Assembly (NCBI GenBank): GCA_030568195.1
Contig: JAJLTO010000006.1
Coordinates: 372,001 to 436,000, forward strand
Direction: 5' to 3'
Length of the DNA: 64,000 nt
From: Dipodascopsis uninucleata var. uninucleata
Taxonomy: Eukaryota; Ascomycota; Lipomycetes; Lipomycetales; Lipomycetaceae
Shown one piece after another: positions 23,021 to 33,500 of the stretch. Every line of letters begins with the position of its first letter. The stretch's first letter is position 1. A model generated the notes under the pieces. It was not told the DNA's origin and searched no databases. It saw only the letters and a program-made list of their open reading frames with translations. The translations under genes were made by a program, and so were the position numbers.

Positions 23021-24573
23021 CTAATGTGGTTTTGCTAGTCTCTTGCTTTGGAATTTTAACATCTTTCCGAAGTCTTCCATTTGCTCTGACAAAACGCTTG
23101 TCATTCGTTTCCTTGACTCACGAAAACTCACAGTGAATCTTGCGAATTTTTTACTATCTACACTAAATCGGCCGTGAAATGATTTGATCTTGTCAGTATC
23201 AAATGCATCTCTAAACTTTGCCTTCAGATATCCTAAACGATCACGTTTTCTGCTCATGTCGCTCACTTCTGATAGCAGCATGGTATCTCCGTCTACCATA
23301 TTATCTCCAAACATATCTCTTTCAAATCTAGCGTAACGTATCGGTGACTGTTGTTGTCTCACTGATTCTGAAACTGCGTGAACCATTACTGTATTGTTTG
23401 TCATATCGCCACCATTGTACAGTTCTGGTCCTTCGTATAGTTTTGAGTCTAACAAGTTACTTCTGTCATAGCTCTGAATTGCGCTGTACTGGTCGTTTTC
23501 AACTTCTTCCTCCTCTAATATATCATACTGATTTTGATCTATATCTAAATCGTCCTTAATGATATACTCTTCGTTTACATTGATATCCTCTTCCAATCCT
23601 GCACTGTCTAATAAGCTCAGCTCTGGCAGATTGAGTTTTGAAGAGCTAGAGTTTGAATCAGCTTCTCTAGATGGTATCACAGTTTCCTTTATAATCCTTT
23701 CGAAGTTAGCCGTCAAATCAAAATCACTAAATTGAGGATCAAATCCAGTATCGAGATTGATGTAGTGCTCTGTCAAAGATTCATTCATATTAGTCATTTT
23801 GTTTGGAAGGTCGACTAATGGTTTTGCAAGTTGATTCCGAGGTATCTGATAAGTAGGTATATTATTCGTATGAGAAAAGGCCGATATCATCAACGGTATA
23901 CCATTTTGGTCTCCTGTCCTGAAATTCTCACTGCTCGCAACAGACTCTCGAGGCAATACGAAAATTGAACTGTTGTTGACATTATGATTGCAAATAAGTT
24001 TAGGTTCTACGCCATCAGAACTTTCCCTTTGTATGTCTGTTTGAACATCTGTCCCATTCGTCAGATGGTTAGCAAATAGTTCGGAAGCTATTTGGTTAGT
24101 ATTTCTCTGGACTAGAGGGCTAACTTTGCGAAATGCTAGTCTCTGCTTAGGAAGCTTAGGCTCAGGCATCTCAATTTCATCCATGCATAGTCGAATACTA
24201 CGGATAGAATTATACGATAGTGATGAGTTTTGGCTCTGACTTATATCGAACTCAGTTTCGGGATTGTTGTTCCTGATAGCAGGTCCACCCACTTGTAATA
24301 GACCGTAGTTTGATGGGGGTGAAGGAGTACGAGCTAGCATTATTGGCAGAGCTGCTTCTACCGAGACTTCTAGGATAGCATCGTGTAGCTGTGCATTGTA
24401 ACGATCACTTCCAAGTGATTCGATTATAATATTATTGCTCTAAATAAGTCAGAAACGTTAATATATCTCATTTAATATATCTCATCAAACAGCTTTGAAA
24501 CAATTTCAGAGCCTCTGGACCTCAGATCCTCGATATTCAGTATGAGACAACTCACTAGAGACGAGAGTGGCAT
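23021..24573 (-). CDS. Unknown acidic, Ser/Asn-rich protein with basic C-terminus; 5' end uncertain
   Basis: I do not recognise this protein. The main exon runs from an acceptor at 24440 to the stop at 23021, and its frame stays open upstream of the first internal ATG (24340) to that acceptor. The added residues include LHDAILEVSVEAALP. The simplest start is a short exon 24556-24573 (MPLSSL) with a GTGAGT donor and a 116-nt intron, giving 478 residues. Open minus-strand frames at 24490-24880 make further upstream exons possible. The middle is rich in Asn, Ser and acidic residues and probably disordered. The last ~90 residues are basic and helical (FRDAFDTDKIKSFHGRF, then SFRESRKRMTSVLSEQ). 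No membrane segment is visible. Confidence 0.65.
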
Positions 24574-25140
24574 TTCTCGATTTTCTTTGGCGACAGCAGA
24601 AGATGCAATGTACGCTTGATATCTGAAAGGAAATGATTCCACAAGCAGACAGACGAATCCAACTTAGTGATTCAAATTAAACTATGACTCCAGTTTTCTT
24701 CGTGGAGATATCTTAACAGTAAAGAGTTTTATCTGTTGTATGCTTCTGTCAACTATATTCCATGATGGAAGCTCACATACATTGACAGAATGACTGAGGC
24801 GACTGAAATCAAAACACTCGGCATTGTCCTCATCACTCATCACTCTTTCTCTTTTGAAGTGTATATCTTTAACACGCATTCAGATTCTATATTTTGCTTG
24901 TTAATAGTATTGACCTTGCCGTTCAGGGTATTTCCAGACAGTTTGTCTTGCTTTATTACACTAATTGAGTTCGCATTAAAATTAATTACGTAGACAGCGC
25001 TCTCAAAATTGTCCCGAATTTAAATTCTACAAACGTGCAAGAAATCGTCTTGTGCGAGACGTCAACTGTTAAAACGTAACTATTAAGGCACTGAATAGAG
25101 CTCGATAATAGATCTTAATAATTAAGAAGAGCCTGCAAAC
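24574..25140. other. Divergent spacer, may hold first exons of the minus-strand gene
   Basis: 567 bp between the minus-strand unknown gene and the aminopeptidase. A minus-strand frame beginning MSDEDNAECFDFSRL at about 24840 with a GTATGT donor soon after could be an upstream exon, but no chain of phases I tried leads cleanly into the main exon. The right part is the aminopeptidase promoter. Confidence 0.35.
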
Positions 25141-26559
25141 ATGGTTAGCGAAAAGTATCCAGCGAAGAGTCATGCCTCCCGAGTGGACAAGTACTTTCGT
25201 GCATTAATGCCAGAGAAGTTTACTGAAGATGTCGAATCTCCATTGTTCCTGCTTGCAGCAGCAACAACCAAGTACTGGCCGTTCTGTGATCAGACGCAAC
25301 CTTTCAGACAGAATAGAAACTTTTTCTACTTAACAGGTTGTGATCTATCGGATTGTTTTGTTACCTATAACACATTCAGTGGAGAGCTAATACTTTATCT
25401 GCCACCGGTAGATGAAGAATCGATAATGTGGTCAGGTCTGCCTATGTCGATCGAAGAAGCAAGGGAAGCCTTTGATGTAGACGATGTCAGGCGTACGGAC
25501 ACTCTGTCCGCAGATCTTAAAAATCTCCATAGTAAGAAGCCTATTTTTATGGTTGAAGATCTTACAAAAGGTGAACACGCAGTCTTCTTTAATGAGCTGA
25601 AGGAGAATGTCAACTCAATCTTAGAAACCAACCACAACCTTTTAGAGGCTTTGGAGGAAGCCAGAGCTATAAAGGACGACTACGAGCTCTCTCTCATGAA
25701 ACGCGCATCAGAAATTTCGGATAATTCACATTTGAAGGTTATGACTACTATGAAAATACATACAATGGAAAACCACTTACATGCTGAATTTGTGTATCAT
25801 GCTTTCAGGGCTGGATCCAAGAATCAAGCCTATGATCCCATCTGCTGCTCTGGTAGAAGCTGTTCCACCTTACATTATGTACGTAATGATGATAAATTAG
25901 CAAACAAACAGCTTATTCTTTTGGATGCTGGAGCAGAATGGAAGAATTACGCATCCGACGTGACGCGCACATTCCCTATTAATGGAGAGTGGACGAAGGA
26001 AGCTAGGGAAATATACGATCTAGTCCTAAAAATGCAAACAGAATGCGAGAAAAGAGTTGCACCTGGTGTCTCTTGGGATGAACTTCATTGCTTAGCTCAT
26101 ATTATCCTGATCAAAGGATTTCTGGAGTTAGGAGTATTTAAAAATGGTAGTGTCGACGAAATTCTTTCTACACGAGTATCTGTTGCTTTTATGCCACACG
26201 GACTAGGTCATATGCTTGGCATGGATACTCATGACACCGCGGGAAAGGCCAATTATGATGATCCTGATATGCTATATAGGTATCTCAGAATAAGGAGAAC
26301 TCTTCAGGCTCGAAATGTTGTTACTGTCGAGCCTGGTATCTACTTCTCACATTTCCTGATTGATCCATTCTTACGAGGAGATAATGGTTATAATGGTGGT
26401 AAGTATATTGACATTGATGTGCTGGAAAAGTATTGGGACGTCGGAGGAGTCCGAATCGAAGATGATGTTCTAGTCACAGAGACCGGTAGTGAGAATTTCA
26501 CAAAGATCACTAAGGATCCAGATGAGATTTCACGCCTGATCAAGGCAGCCCTTTCTTAG
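25141..26559 (+). CDS. Xaa-Pro aminopeptidase, M24B family
   Basis: Metalloexopeptidase removing N-terminal residues before proline, or cleaving X-Pro dipeptides. Single exon, 472 residues. The N-terminal creatinase-like domain includes FRQNRNFFYLTGCDL. The pita-bread domain keeps all five dinuclear metal ligands: D262 (LLDAG), D273 (SDVTR), H357 (PHGLGHMLG), E397 (TVEPG) and E440 (RIEDD), plus a HDTAG motif. The absence of a signal or presequence and the length fit fungal cytosolic prolidase/aminopeptidase P proteins rather than mitochondrial Icp55. Dipeptidase versus aminopeptidase preference cannot be told from sequence alone. Confidence 0.93.
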   Translation: MVSEKYPAKSHASRVDKYFRALMPEKFTEDVESPLFLLAAATTKYWPFCDQTQPFRQNRNFFYLTGCDLSDCFVTYNTFSGELILYLPPVDEESIMWSGLPMSIEEAREAFDVDDVRRTDTLSADLKNLHSKKPIFMVEDLTKGEHAVFFNELKENVNSILETNHNLLEALEEARAIKDDYELSLMKRASEISDNSHLKVMTTMKIHTMENHLHAEFVYHAFRAGSKNQAYDPICCSGRSCSTLHYVRNDDKLANKQLILLDAGAEWKNYASDVTRTFPINGEWTKEAREIYDLVLKMQTECEKRVAPGVSWDELHCLAHIILIKGFLELGVFKNGSVDEILSTRVSVAFMPHGLGHMLGMDTHDTAGKANYDDPDMLYRYLRIRRTLQARNVVTVEPGIYFSHFLIDPFLRGDNGYNGGKYIDIDVLEKYWDVGGVRIEDDVLVTETGSENFTKITKDPDEISRLIKAALS

Positions 26560-26853
26560 GATACTCCTAAGCTTTCTCATTAAGACTATGCGATTGCATC
26601 TTGTGACAACAGTTATTACATTCAACATATATATGATATATTGCCTTACATTTGTTTAGCGAATAATCTATAACTCTTATGACATTCTTATTAAATACTC
26701 TTTTCGTACTTAACCATACTGTATGCTGGTCTCCTATAAACCCTAATATATTAAAATTTATCATCGAGTTATTACTGATAAAATCTCATTGTAGTGGACT
26801 TATCACTCGCGAGAAGTATGAAAATTTGGCGCCTGGTCTACTAAATCAATTAA

Positions 26854-28314
26854 ATGAGATGTCAGAGGATGAGGTGGCCAAGTAGAGGGTCATTTGTGGT
26901 TAATCCTAATAGAAGTAAGGCGTCTATAAGCAATCTTTCAGCTGTTCGCAACTTGAACTCAATATCTACCTCAAGTTCAGACACAGATGACTACGGAATC
27001 GATGATGAAGAATTGCTGGATCTCTATTTGGCTCAAACGAGATATAAAATTGATGTAGATCTACCATCACAAGTATTAGATCATGGAGTACAAATTCCGG
27101 AAATCTTAAAAATGCCTTTTCAGCGGCAAATGTATCTCAGACAAAAGAGACTTGCTGGCTGGGTAGATGATGTTGGCATGGCCGGAGGAACAATGCCGGA
27201 CTATTTTATCGGCGCGCAGGCAAACGGTCTTGGTCCCATGAATATCAAAGGAATTGACTATGTGGTATATGATAATATGAGACGAAGACCGGCAAAACCA
27301 CTCACAGGATGGCGATCTGAACTACTTGGGCTAAGTTACTATCCGCCGTTTCACGTACTTGGTATGTTTGCAAAGTCAAGACCAGCTGTGGTAGTAACAA
27401 ATAACCAACCGGGGAAGGCAAGAGCTGTTTATCGAACAACTGTGCGAAAGATGATAAAGCAATGCTTGTTTGATGAATTTTGTCGTGTACAGCACATCGA
27501 GCAGAAATGGGTAGACTCCAATGAGCTAAGTTCTCTTCAACTTACAGAAAAGGACGAATGGCTAGGTTTCTTGCGTAGTCACCACAAAGATCCTACATTA
27601 TTAGATACTAAAAGCAACGACGGCAATGAATATCCTAAGAGATCTGGTATAGAGAAGGCACTCTTTAAGGGAAATGATAAATTTATCAGAGGAATTGATG
27701 GAGTATATATTTTTGCAGTAAAGAGCGATGTCGAATACAATATGAAACTATTGCGACCGTTGATACGGCAAGCCGTGCAAGCAGTAATAATGGACTATGG
27801 CTACGTAACACCTGCAATGAAAAACCGATACAACAAAGAGCTCAAACAAGAATTGAAGCGAGTCCAGACTGTATTCGAAAATAATCAGCAAACACAACCC
27901 GAAAATATTGCATGCACTAGTACGAATCAGGGTATGAAAGAAGAAGAAGTTGTGCAAAACGTAGATGGAGATATAAAAACGAAACCATATACGGATATAG
28001 ATACTGAAATTGCGCAGATGGATGCAACTCTGGCACATTCATCGTCGAAGCAGGATTCCGTGACCCTGGCCGATGTAAGGACACACATGCCACGGTTGAT
28101 GACCACCGCAGAAGCTAAGGCATACAAAAAAACAACTAGGCCAATGATGAATTGGGTAGTTAGGGCAAACACAGAGTTCAATATGAATTTTGCTGACCGA
28201 GTAAAGCGTGAGGCTATTATGTTTGATAGTTGGGCTCGGCGACTTCCCATAGCTAAAAATGAGATTAAGCAGTATGCTACGGAATACGAAGAATGGATTA
28301 ATAAGAAGAAATAG
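26854..28314 (+). CDS. Unknown protein with presequence-like N-terminus
   Basis: Single exon, 486 residues; I do not recognise the family. The start MRCQRMRWPSRGSF is Arg-rich without acids, like a mitochondrial presequence, and an in-frame TAA lies directly upstream of the ATG, so translation cannot begin earlier without a splice. An acidic patch (DTDDYGIDDEELLDLYL) is followed by a block that looks folded and constrained: GWVDDVGMAGGTMPDYFIGA, GWRSELLGLSYYPPFHVLG, and a helical stretch RTTVRKMIKQCLFDEFCR. A middle segment is Gln/Asp-rich. The C-terminus (MMNWVVRANTEFNMNFADR) again looks conserved. An intramitochondrial role is plausible from the N-terminus only. The coding-like frame just upstream (about 26780-26885) is noted separately. 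Confidence 0.75.
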   Translation: MRCQRMRWPSRGSFVVNPNRSKASISNLSAVRNLNSISTSSSDTDDYGIDDEELLDLYLAQTRYKIDVDLPSQVLDHGVQIPEILKMPFQRQMYLRQKRLAGWVDDVGMAGGTMPDYFIGAQANGLGPMNIKGIDYVVYDNMRRRPAKPLTGWRSELLGLSYYPPFHVLGMFAKSRPAVVVTNNQPGKARAVYRTTVRKMIKQCLFDEFCRVQHIEQKWVDSNELSSLQLTEKDEWLGFLRSHHKDPTLLDTKSNDGNEYPKRSGIEKALFKGNDKFIRGIDGVYIFAVKSDVEYNMKLLRPLIRQAVQAVIMDYGYVTPAMKNRYNKELKQELKRVQTVFENNQQTQPENIACTSTNQGMKEEEVVQNVDGDIKTKPYTDIDTEIAQMDATLAHSSSKQDSVTLADVRTHMPRLMTTAEAKAYKKTTRPMMNWVVRANTEFNMNFADRVKREAIMFDSWARRLPIAKNEIKQYATEYEEWINKKK

Positions 28315-29000
28315 GCATTTTATATTCCATTTGACTATTATTATATCGACTTATAACACATGCCGCAAGAAGCATCAGTATAATTAGTTTCCAACACGTC
28401 TGGCCGTGATTTATACCTTTTAGTATTTACCTTCTACAAGCGTTTGTATAAAGGATGGTTTCTCTTTTATCGGACTCAAAAGTGTTGAATCTTGGAGACT
28501 ACATCATTAAGACTGATCTGGACAGTCATTTAATATAGAGTACCACGTAGTAGTATGAAGAAGCGTATATCATCTAACAGCTCGCATGTTTTATTACCAG
28601 GTAATGAATACTTCTTTAAATGGCAATTTTAAGGTGAAATTCAAATGTTAGTTCATACGAAAAGGCTTCGAATAGAGAGAAATAACTATAAATGAAAGTG
28701 TGTGTAAAAAAACGAGCAAATTATGTGCGGCTTGAAATATTATAATATATTTTGCTAAGATATGGTTGCATATGCATAGATTTGAAACCTTTAAAGTAAG
28801 TATTCGACCCAGGGAAAAATCTTACTATTCTCGCCGGTGCAGGCAGTTTCCTAGGACATCCAGGAAGACTTTCAGGAGAATAATAGTAGGAATAACGAGG
28901 TGAAGTCCCTGACGTATTATCATAATCATTGTATATGAGTGCGCGCCATTCTTTATTTGTGCTTGAATGTATAAAAACGGGATAAGTCAACATCAGTAAT
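28315..29000. other. Intergenic spacer before the copper-fist gene
   Basis: 686 bp, AT-rich. A 102-codon minus-strand frame (28721-29029) with a signal-peptide-like start overlaps the first exon of the copper-fist gene in antisense and is not called. No metal-response element could be named with confidence. Confidence 0.4.
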
Positions 29001-30532
29001 GTTAATAGTAGACGGCGAGAAGTACGCATGGTAAGTTAATGTGACAATAGTCCACTTGAGTGGTGCAGAGAGCAGTCAGAGAATCAGTAAAGAGTATACC
29101 ATTTTTATTGAAACAGTCAAGCTAATGTTGCTTTTGATACTGCTCGCGATGCAGTATGCGTTGCATTCGTGGCCATAGATCGTCTACGTGCAAACATAAA
29201 GGAAGGCCGCTGGTTCAGGTGCGAAAGCGGGGACGGCCAGTGTCTTCTTGCAATCATCGACTAGCTATATTACCTGATGGTACTTGCGAATGCGGGGTAT
29301 CAGCAGTAATACTGCCGAAGCTGATAGGTGGTGGAGAAGAAGGAAATATATTACAAAACGGAGAGCCAAAAGCTAAGACTGATGATGTTTCGACGCGAAA
29401 TATCGTAAACGGCGTTGTCTTCCGAGAACTTAAAGGAGGAAAGAGACGAATATATGATACAAACACTCTTAAGCAGCAAGACAACCATGATCACGAACAT
29501 TACCATAATCAATATCAGGTATCTACCGCTCGAAATCAGTGCTGTGAGAGTAGCAATAATGGTCGCGAGGGATCGGATGAAAGTGTAGATGAAGTCTTAA
29601 TAGTACAGAATGAGCCAAAGCGAAGCTGCTGCAGTAATGCGCACTCTATAAAATCAGAACCGGACTTAGACCAGCACCGGATAGACATTTCAGATACATT
29701 TAATCAAAGGTCATACACATCACAAAGACAATATGAAGGAGATGTCTGGCACAAGAAAGAATTTGATAGCAATATGACTCCAATTTCACGAGATCAATTA
29801 TACAGCAATAATAATAATGGCTCAATGTTGAGCTCTGAAAGTCGTATACCAAATGGTATGAATGCCGATGGAAATAGCCATTCTCATAATTTGAGTCCAA
29901 GTGTGATGCAAATCGCTGAGCCTTACAATTTACCACTCAACCAATCACAGCTTGAATCCCTGCTGCGTTTTAGTGCTTGCGAAGCAATATTCAGTGGTGT
30001 AAGTGCTCTGGATTCTAGTATATCATCTACAAACTCAGATATTGTCGGCGCCGGTAAAAACGTCAATAACGGTCAACACCAACTGTTGCATAATCTCTCG
30101 ACAGCGTCTACAGTTGCGTCTACTGAAACTGCAACTGACGCTGGAGCATTGAAGTATGAACTGTCAGCAAGATCTGCTCAAGATCTACAGATTTCATATC
30201 AGAGTCAGATACCGGCTGTATTAGAGGAACTTTATGATTCTGGAGATCTTGCAGAGCTGGCACAGATTGCTCAATATGGCAGATTTGAGACAGAATCAAA
30301 GCTATTTGAACAGCCAGGCAGAATATTAACTCCGCCTGAGGAAGCCACTGATAGCGAGCCTTTAGATAACCTGTTTTCTGTTTTCTTAACGTCTACTTGT
30401 ACTCTTCCTGGAGGCTGTGGGTGCGATGATAACTGTGTCTGTCCTGGATGCACTAAGCATGGACATATTTCTACTGAGGACGAAGAAAGTGCTGAGGAAA
30501 AAGTTAGCGAGAACACATGGTCATGGGATTAG
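29001..30532 (+). CDS. Copper-fist transcription factor, Cuf1/Mac1-like
   Basis: Copper-sensing DNA-binding regulator. Exon 1 is only 32 nt (29001-29032), exon 2 is 29155-30532, 469 residues. The junction re-creates MLIVDGEKYACMRCIRGHRS, putting C11, C14, C23 and H25 at the zinc-ligand positions of the copper fist. RGRP at 36-39 sits where the family's minor-groove KGRP/RGRP motif is expected. The middle is Ser/Asn-rich. At 432-446 a Cys cluster C-x-C-x3-C-x-C-x2-C-x2-H follows LPGGC, matching the copper-sensing motif of Cuf1/Mac1-type proteins. Haa1-like weak-acid regulators lack such a Cuf1-like module, so copper uptake control is the better guess. Without exon 1 the frame would start inside the fist. 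Confidence 0.93.
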
Positions 30533-33500
30533 ACTGTGTGTAAGTTTTGTCCTATAGAAAAGTTATTGTCGTGATCATTAGATTTGTATTTCGCGGCCAT
30601 TGCGCTTTTGCTTGTGTATATGATTGACAAATTAGGTGGTTTGATTTATGTGCATTATTTTGGAGAACGGTAGTTGATTCGACGCAGCAAATAATAATTG
30701 TATTCTTATTGAGCTGTAACTGCTTGATGTCATTTTTTTTGATCCTACGAGCTTATTAGTAGATTACTATGAATGTCAGAGACTATTTATCGTAGTTTAA
30801 GTACTGAGCTTGCAAGTATTCTTATTTAGGTAATACCTCTACTCTCTATGTTCGTTTGATAAATATTTTATTAATCTTCGCTTTTGGCTTTTTGTACCGG
30901 TTGTTTAGTTCGAAGATATAATAAATTGATACGATGTATGTTAACCTAGCATATAATTAGCTGGCGTTTCAAGCTTATCAATATCTTCTATTTATTCTTA
31001 TTCACATGGCACAGTAAATGGTTACTGTTGTAAGATGAGACTCCATACTATATGTGTGTACTTATAGCGTTGTCGCATTCAATTTGTATTTCGGGGGAGC
31101 TATTATGTGATTATATCTAGACATTGGTAAATTACCATCTTTCAGTGATTGCAGGAATACAGCACTACTAATACTAGTCACAAGCACTATAAACATCATG
31201 GAAGACCGAATTTCAGCTATTTACTACCAGCTTGTCAGTAGCAGCTAATTAAAATGTGCCTCGGAGAAGACCGTGGTAAAAAAACTGACTCTGAGCTGAG
31301 AGATTATACAAGGGCAGGCATAATTTTATGTAGATATTAAGTTTCCATTGCGGGTAAGTTTCTGAGACGTATCTTGTACAGTACATGTACAGTACGCACG
31401 CTTCAATAGTATCAGTGTTCGCATCAGATACATATATTCTCGACGCCAGAGAAGACATTTCCTTAAAATTGGAACCCTACGGACCGACGTCGACTGCAAG
31501 CATATATTGAGTTTCTGTAGAAAAGTAATCTGCGTTAGCAATTTTGCTGTTTATACGAAAGCCAATATATTGAAACCTAGTAAGGTAGTTTAATGCAGAA
31601 TGAATAGACATAAACACTATCTTTGCAGTAAACCAATAAACAAGGGAACCACATCAATGAATCATCTAACCTAAAAGAGAAAACAATTAAACGTATCATA
31701 CTTAGTACACAGCGAAATCGACAGTAGAGCAAGTTATTGTATGGTATATAAGATGCCGAAGAGCAAGGTAGTAAGTTGTGGCCTGAGAAGACCGTCGCAC
31801 GCGTATGCGGCAGACTTGACCTACTGACAAGCTCAAATAGTATAATGTGATAGACTTCTGCATCCATCGGTAGGATCTGTTCACTATCTCGTAACAGCAA
31901 GCACCTGGCCCAGGATATAGTAGGTATGAAGAGATGGTACCGCTTCTGCTGTTAATTACGTTAAAATAAGCAACTACAATGTCAGCAGCGATTGATAGAG
32001 ATTGACGAGTAATAGAGGGCATCGAGAACATATCACTAGACTACATACTAGTTTGAGCATGCAAGTGGAGATTATATTCCATCGTGCATTAGGCTACATA
32101 TTGCACAAAAAGTCGATTTCCTGTCTCTTTCAACCTCTCACTACCACGCAATAGTTATATGCAATTGCGTGCAAATCCATCCATTGGAAGATGGCTCTAC
32201 TTACATCCGCTTCTATATAAAGACCTTTGACCTAGACAGCGATGAACACACCTTCAGATATTAGATACCAGAGAGTGCGGCTCGCTAAGCGTCTAGAAGA
32301 GAACAGAAGGCGCCTTAAAAGCAATACAATGGCTTGGGAGATATCAACGCATACGTGCGCCATAAAAATGAACCTTCGTAATATCTTTACTTCCGATGTA
32401 CACTTAATAACACGGAAAAATTGTTATAATTCGTTGCCACCCTATTTTGCCACGGCTGAAGGTGCAAGATAAACGACCTGCCAGCTGAGTATTATGCTAC
32501 AAGGCGGAGTCGTGATGTACAGCTGGGTGTGGCAAGGCCCACGTGAATCCATATGAACACATATGAGCAATCGCTAATTTAACCCTAAATACACATGCTC
32601 ACATGGTAACCCTGAAATAAGCTCTGTTAATTTTACGCATGGAAAGTCAATATTGTATTCTAGTGCCGAAGAGTCATTAGTCCAGCTCGCTGTCACTAAG
32701 CTAGTTGACGAGACACTGTACTTGGTGGTTGGCATCCAGCTCATGTGGCGATTAGCATCTCAATGTATCAATGCATGCCATGCAGCCTGAGCATATCAGC
32801 AACACTATTACAGTAAATAAAATAGTTTGTTAGTATCGGTAACAAGCTGCCATTTCAGATTGCCGGTCATGCAGGATGTGGGCCTTGTGAGGTTTGTAGG
32901 CTTGTGATCGCACGATGAGAAGACACTACGGGAGCGCTAGCAGATATGGTTAGTGACAGCCACCGCTTTCACTAGACGATCAGCGAGGCTTCGTGAAAGG
33001 ATCAGAGCAGAGAAACAGCGGGAACTGTGGCCAACGTAATTGTGGATATGCAGAAGAATACATATCGCGACGGCATAACTTAATTTGCTAGACCCAGACA
33101 GCACAATCAAACAAGATATTAATGATCTGCTTCATTTACAGGCTATTACAATTTTATTAATATTGTCATAAGCAATAAGGATCTTTGTCTTGTTGTCCAG
33201 ATATGCATCAGCTGCTCGAAAGAGAGGCAGGAAGTGAGTCAGTCACTGAATGCGAAATCTGTTTGATTAATTTCCTTGCTAGCAAGTTCTAAAAGAGCAT
33301 ATGCGACAATATGTAGCCAGCTGATGCGATGTTGACGATTATTAAGATTAACTTGTGTGGTTCAGTAGTCATTTCATTTAAACCTGCACTGTGAAATGAC
33401 GAGAAAGCCATTGCCCAGTACCTTGCGCTTTGTTTGCCATACGGAACTGCATCACATAGTTACACGTAATTTAATTAACAGCGCCCGCAATTTCACGCCC

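Noticed and set aside
26679-26885. 68-codon frame considered as an independent gene
   Set aside because: Its first half is not protein-like and it overlaps the next gene; only its last ~35 codons look coding, so it is kept as a finding instead.
28721-29029. 102-codon minus-strand frame with a signal-peptide-like start
   Set aside because: Its start codon lies antisense within the first exon of the copper-fist gene, the tail is low in coding character, and no family fits.
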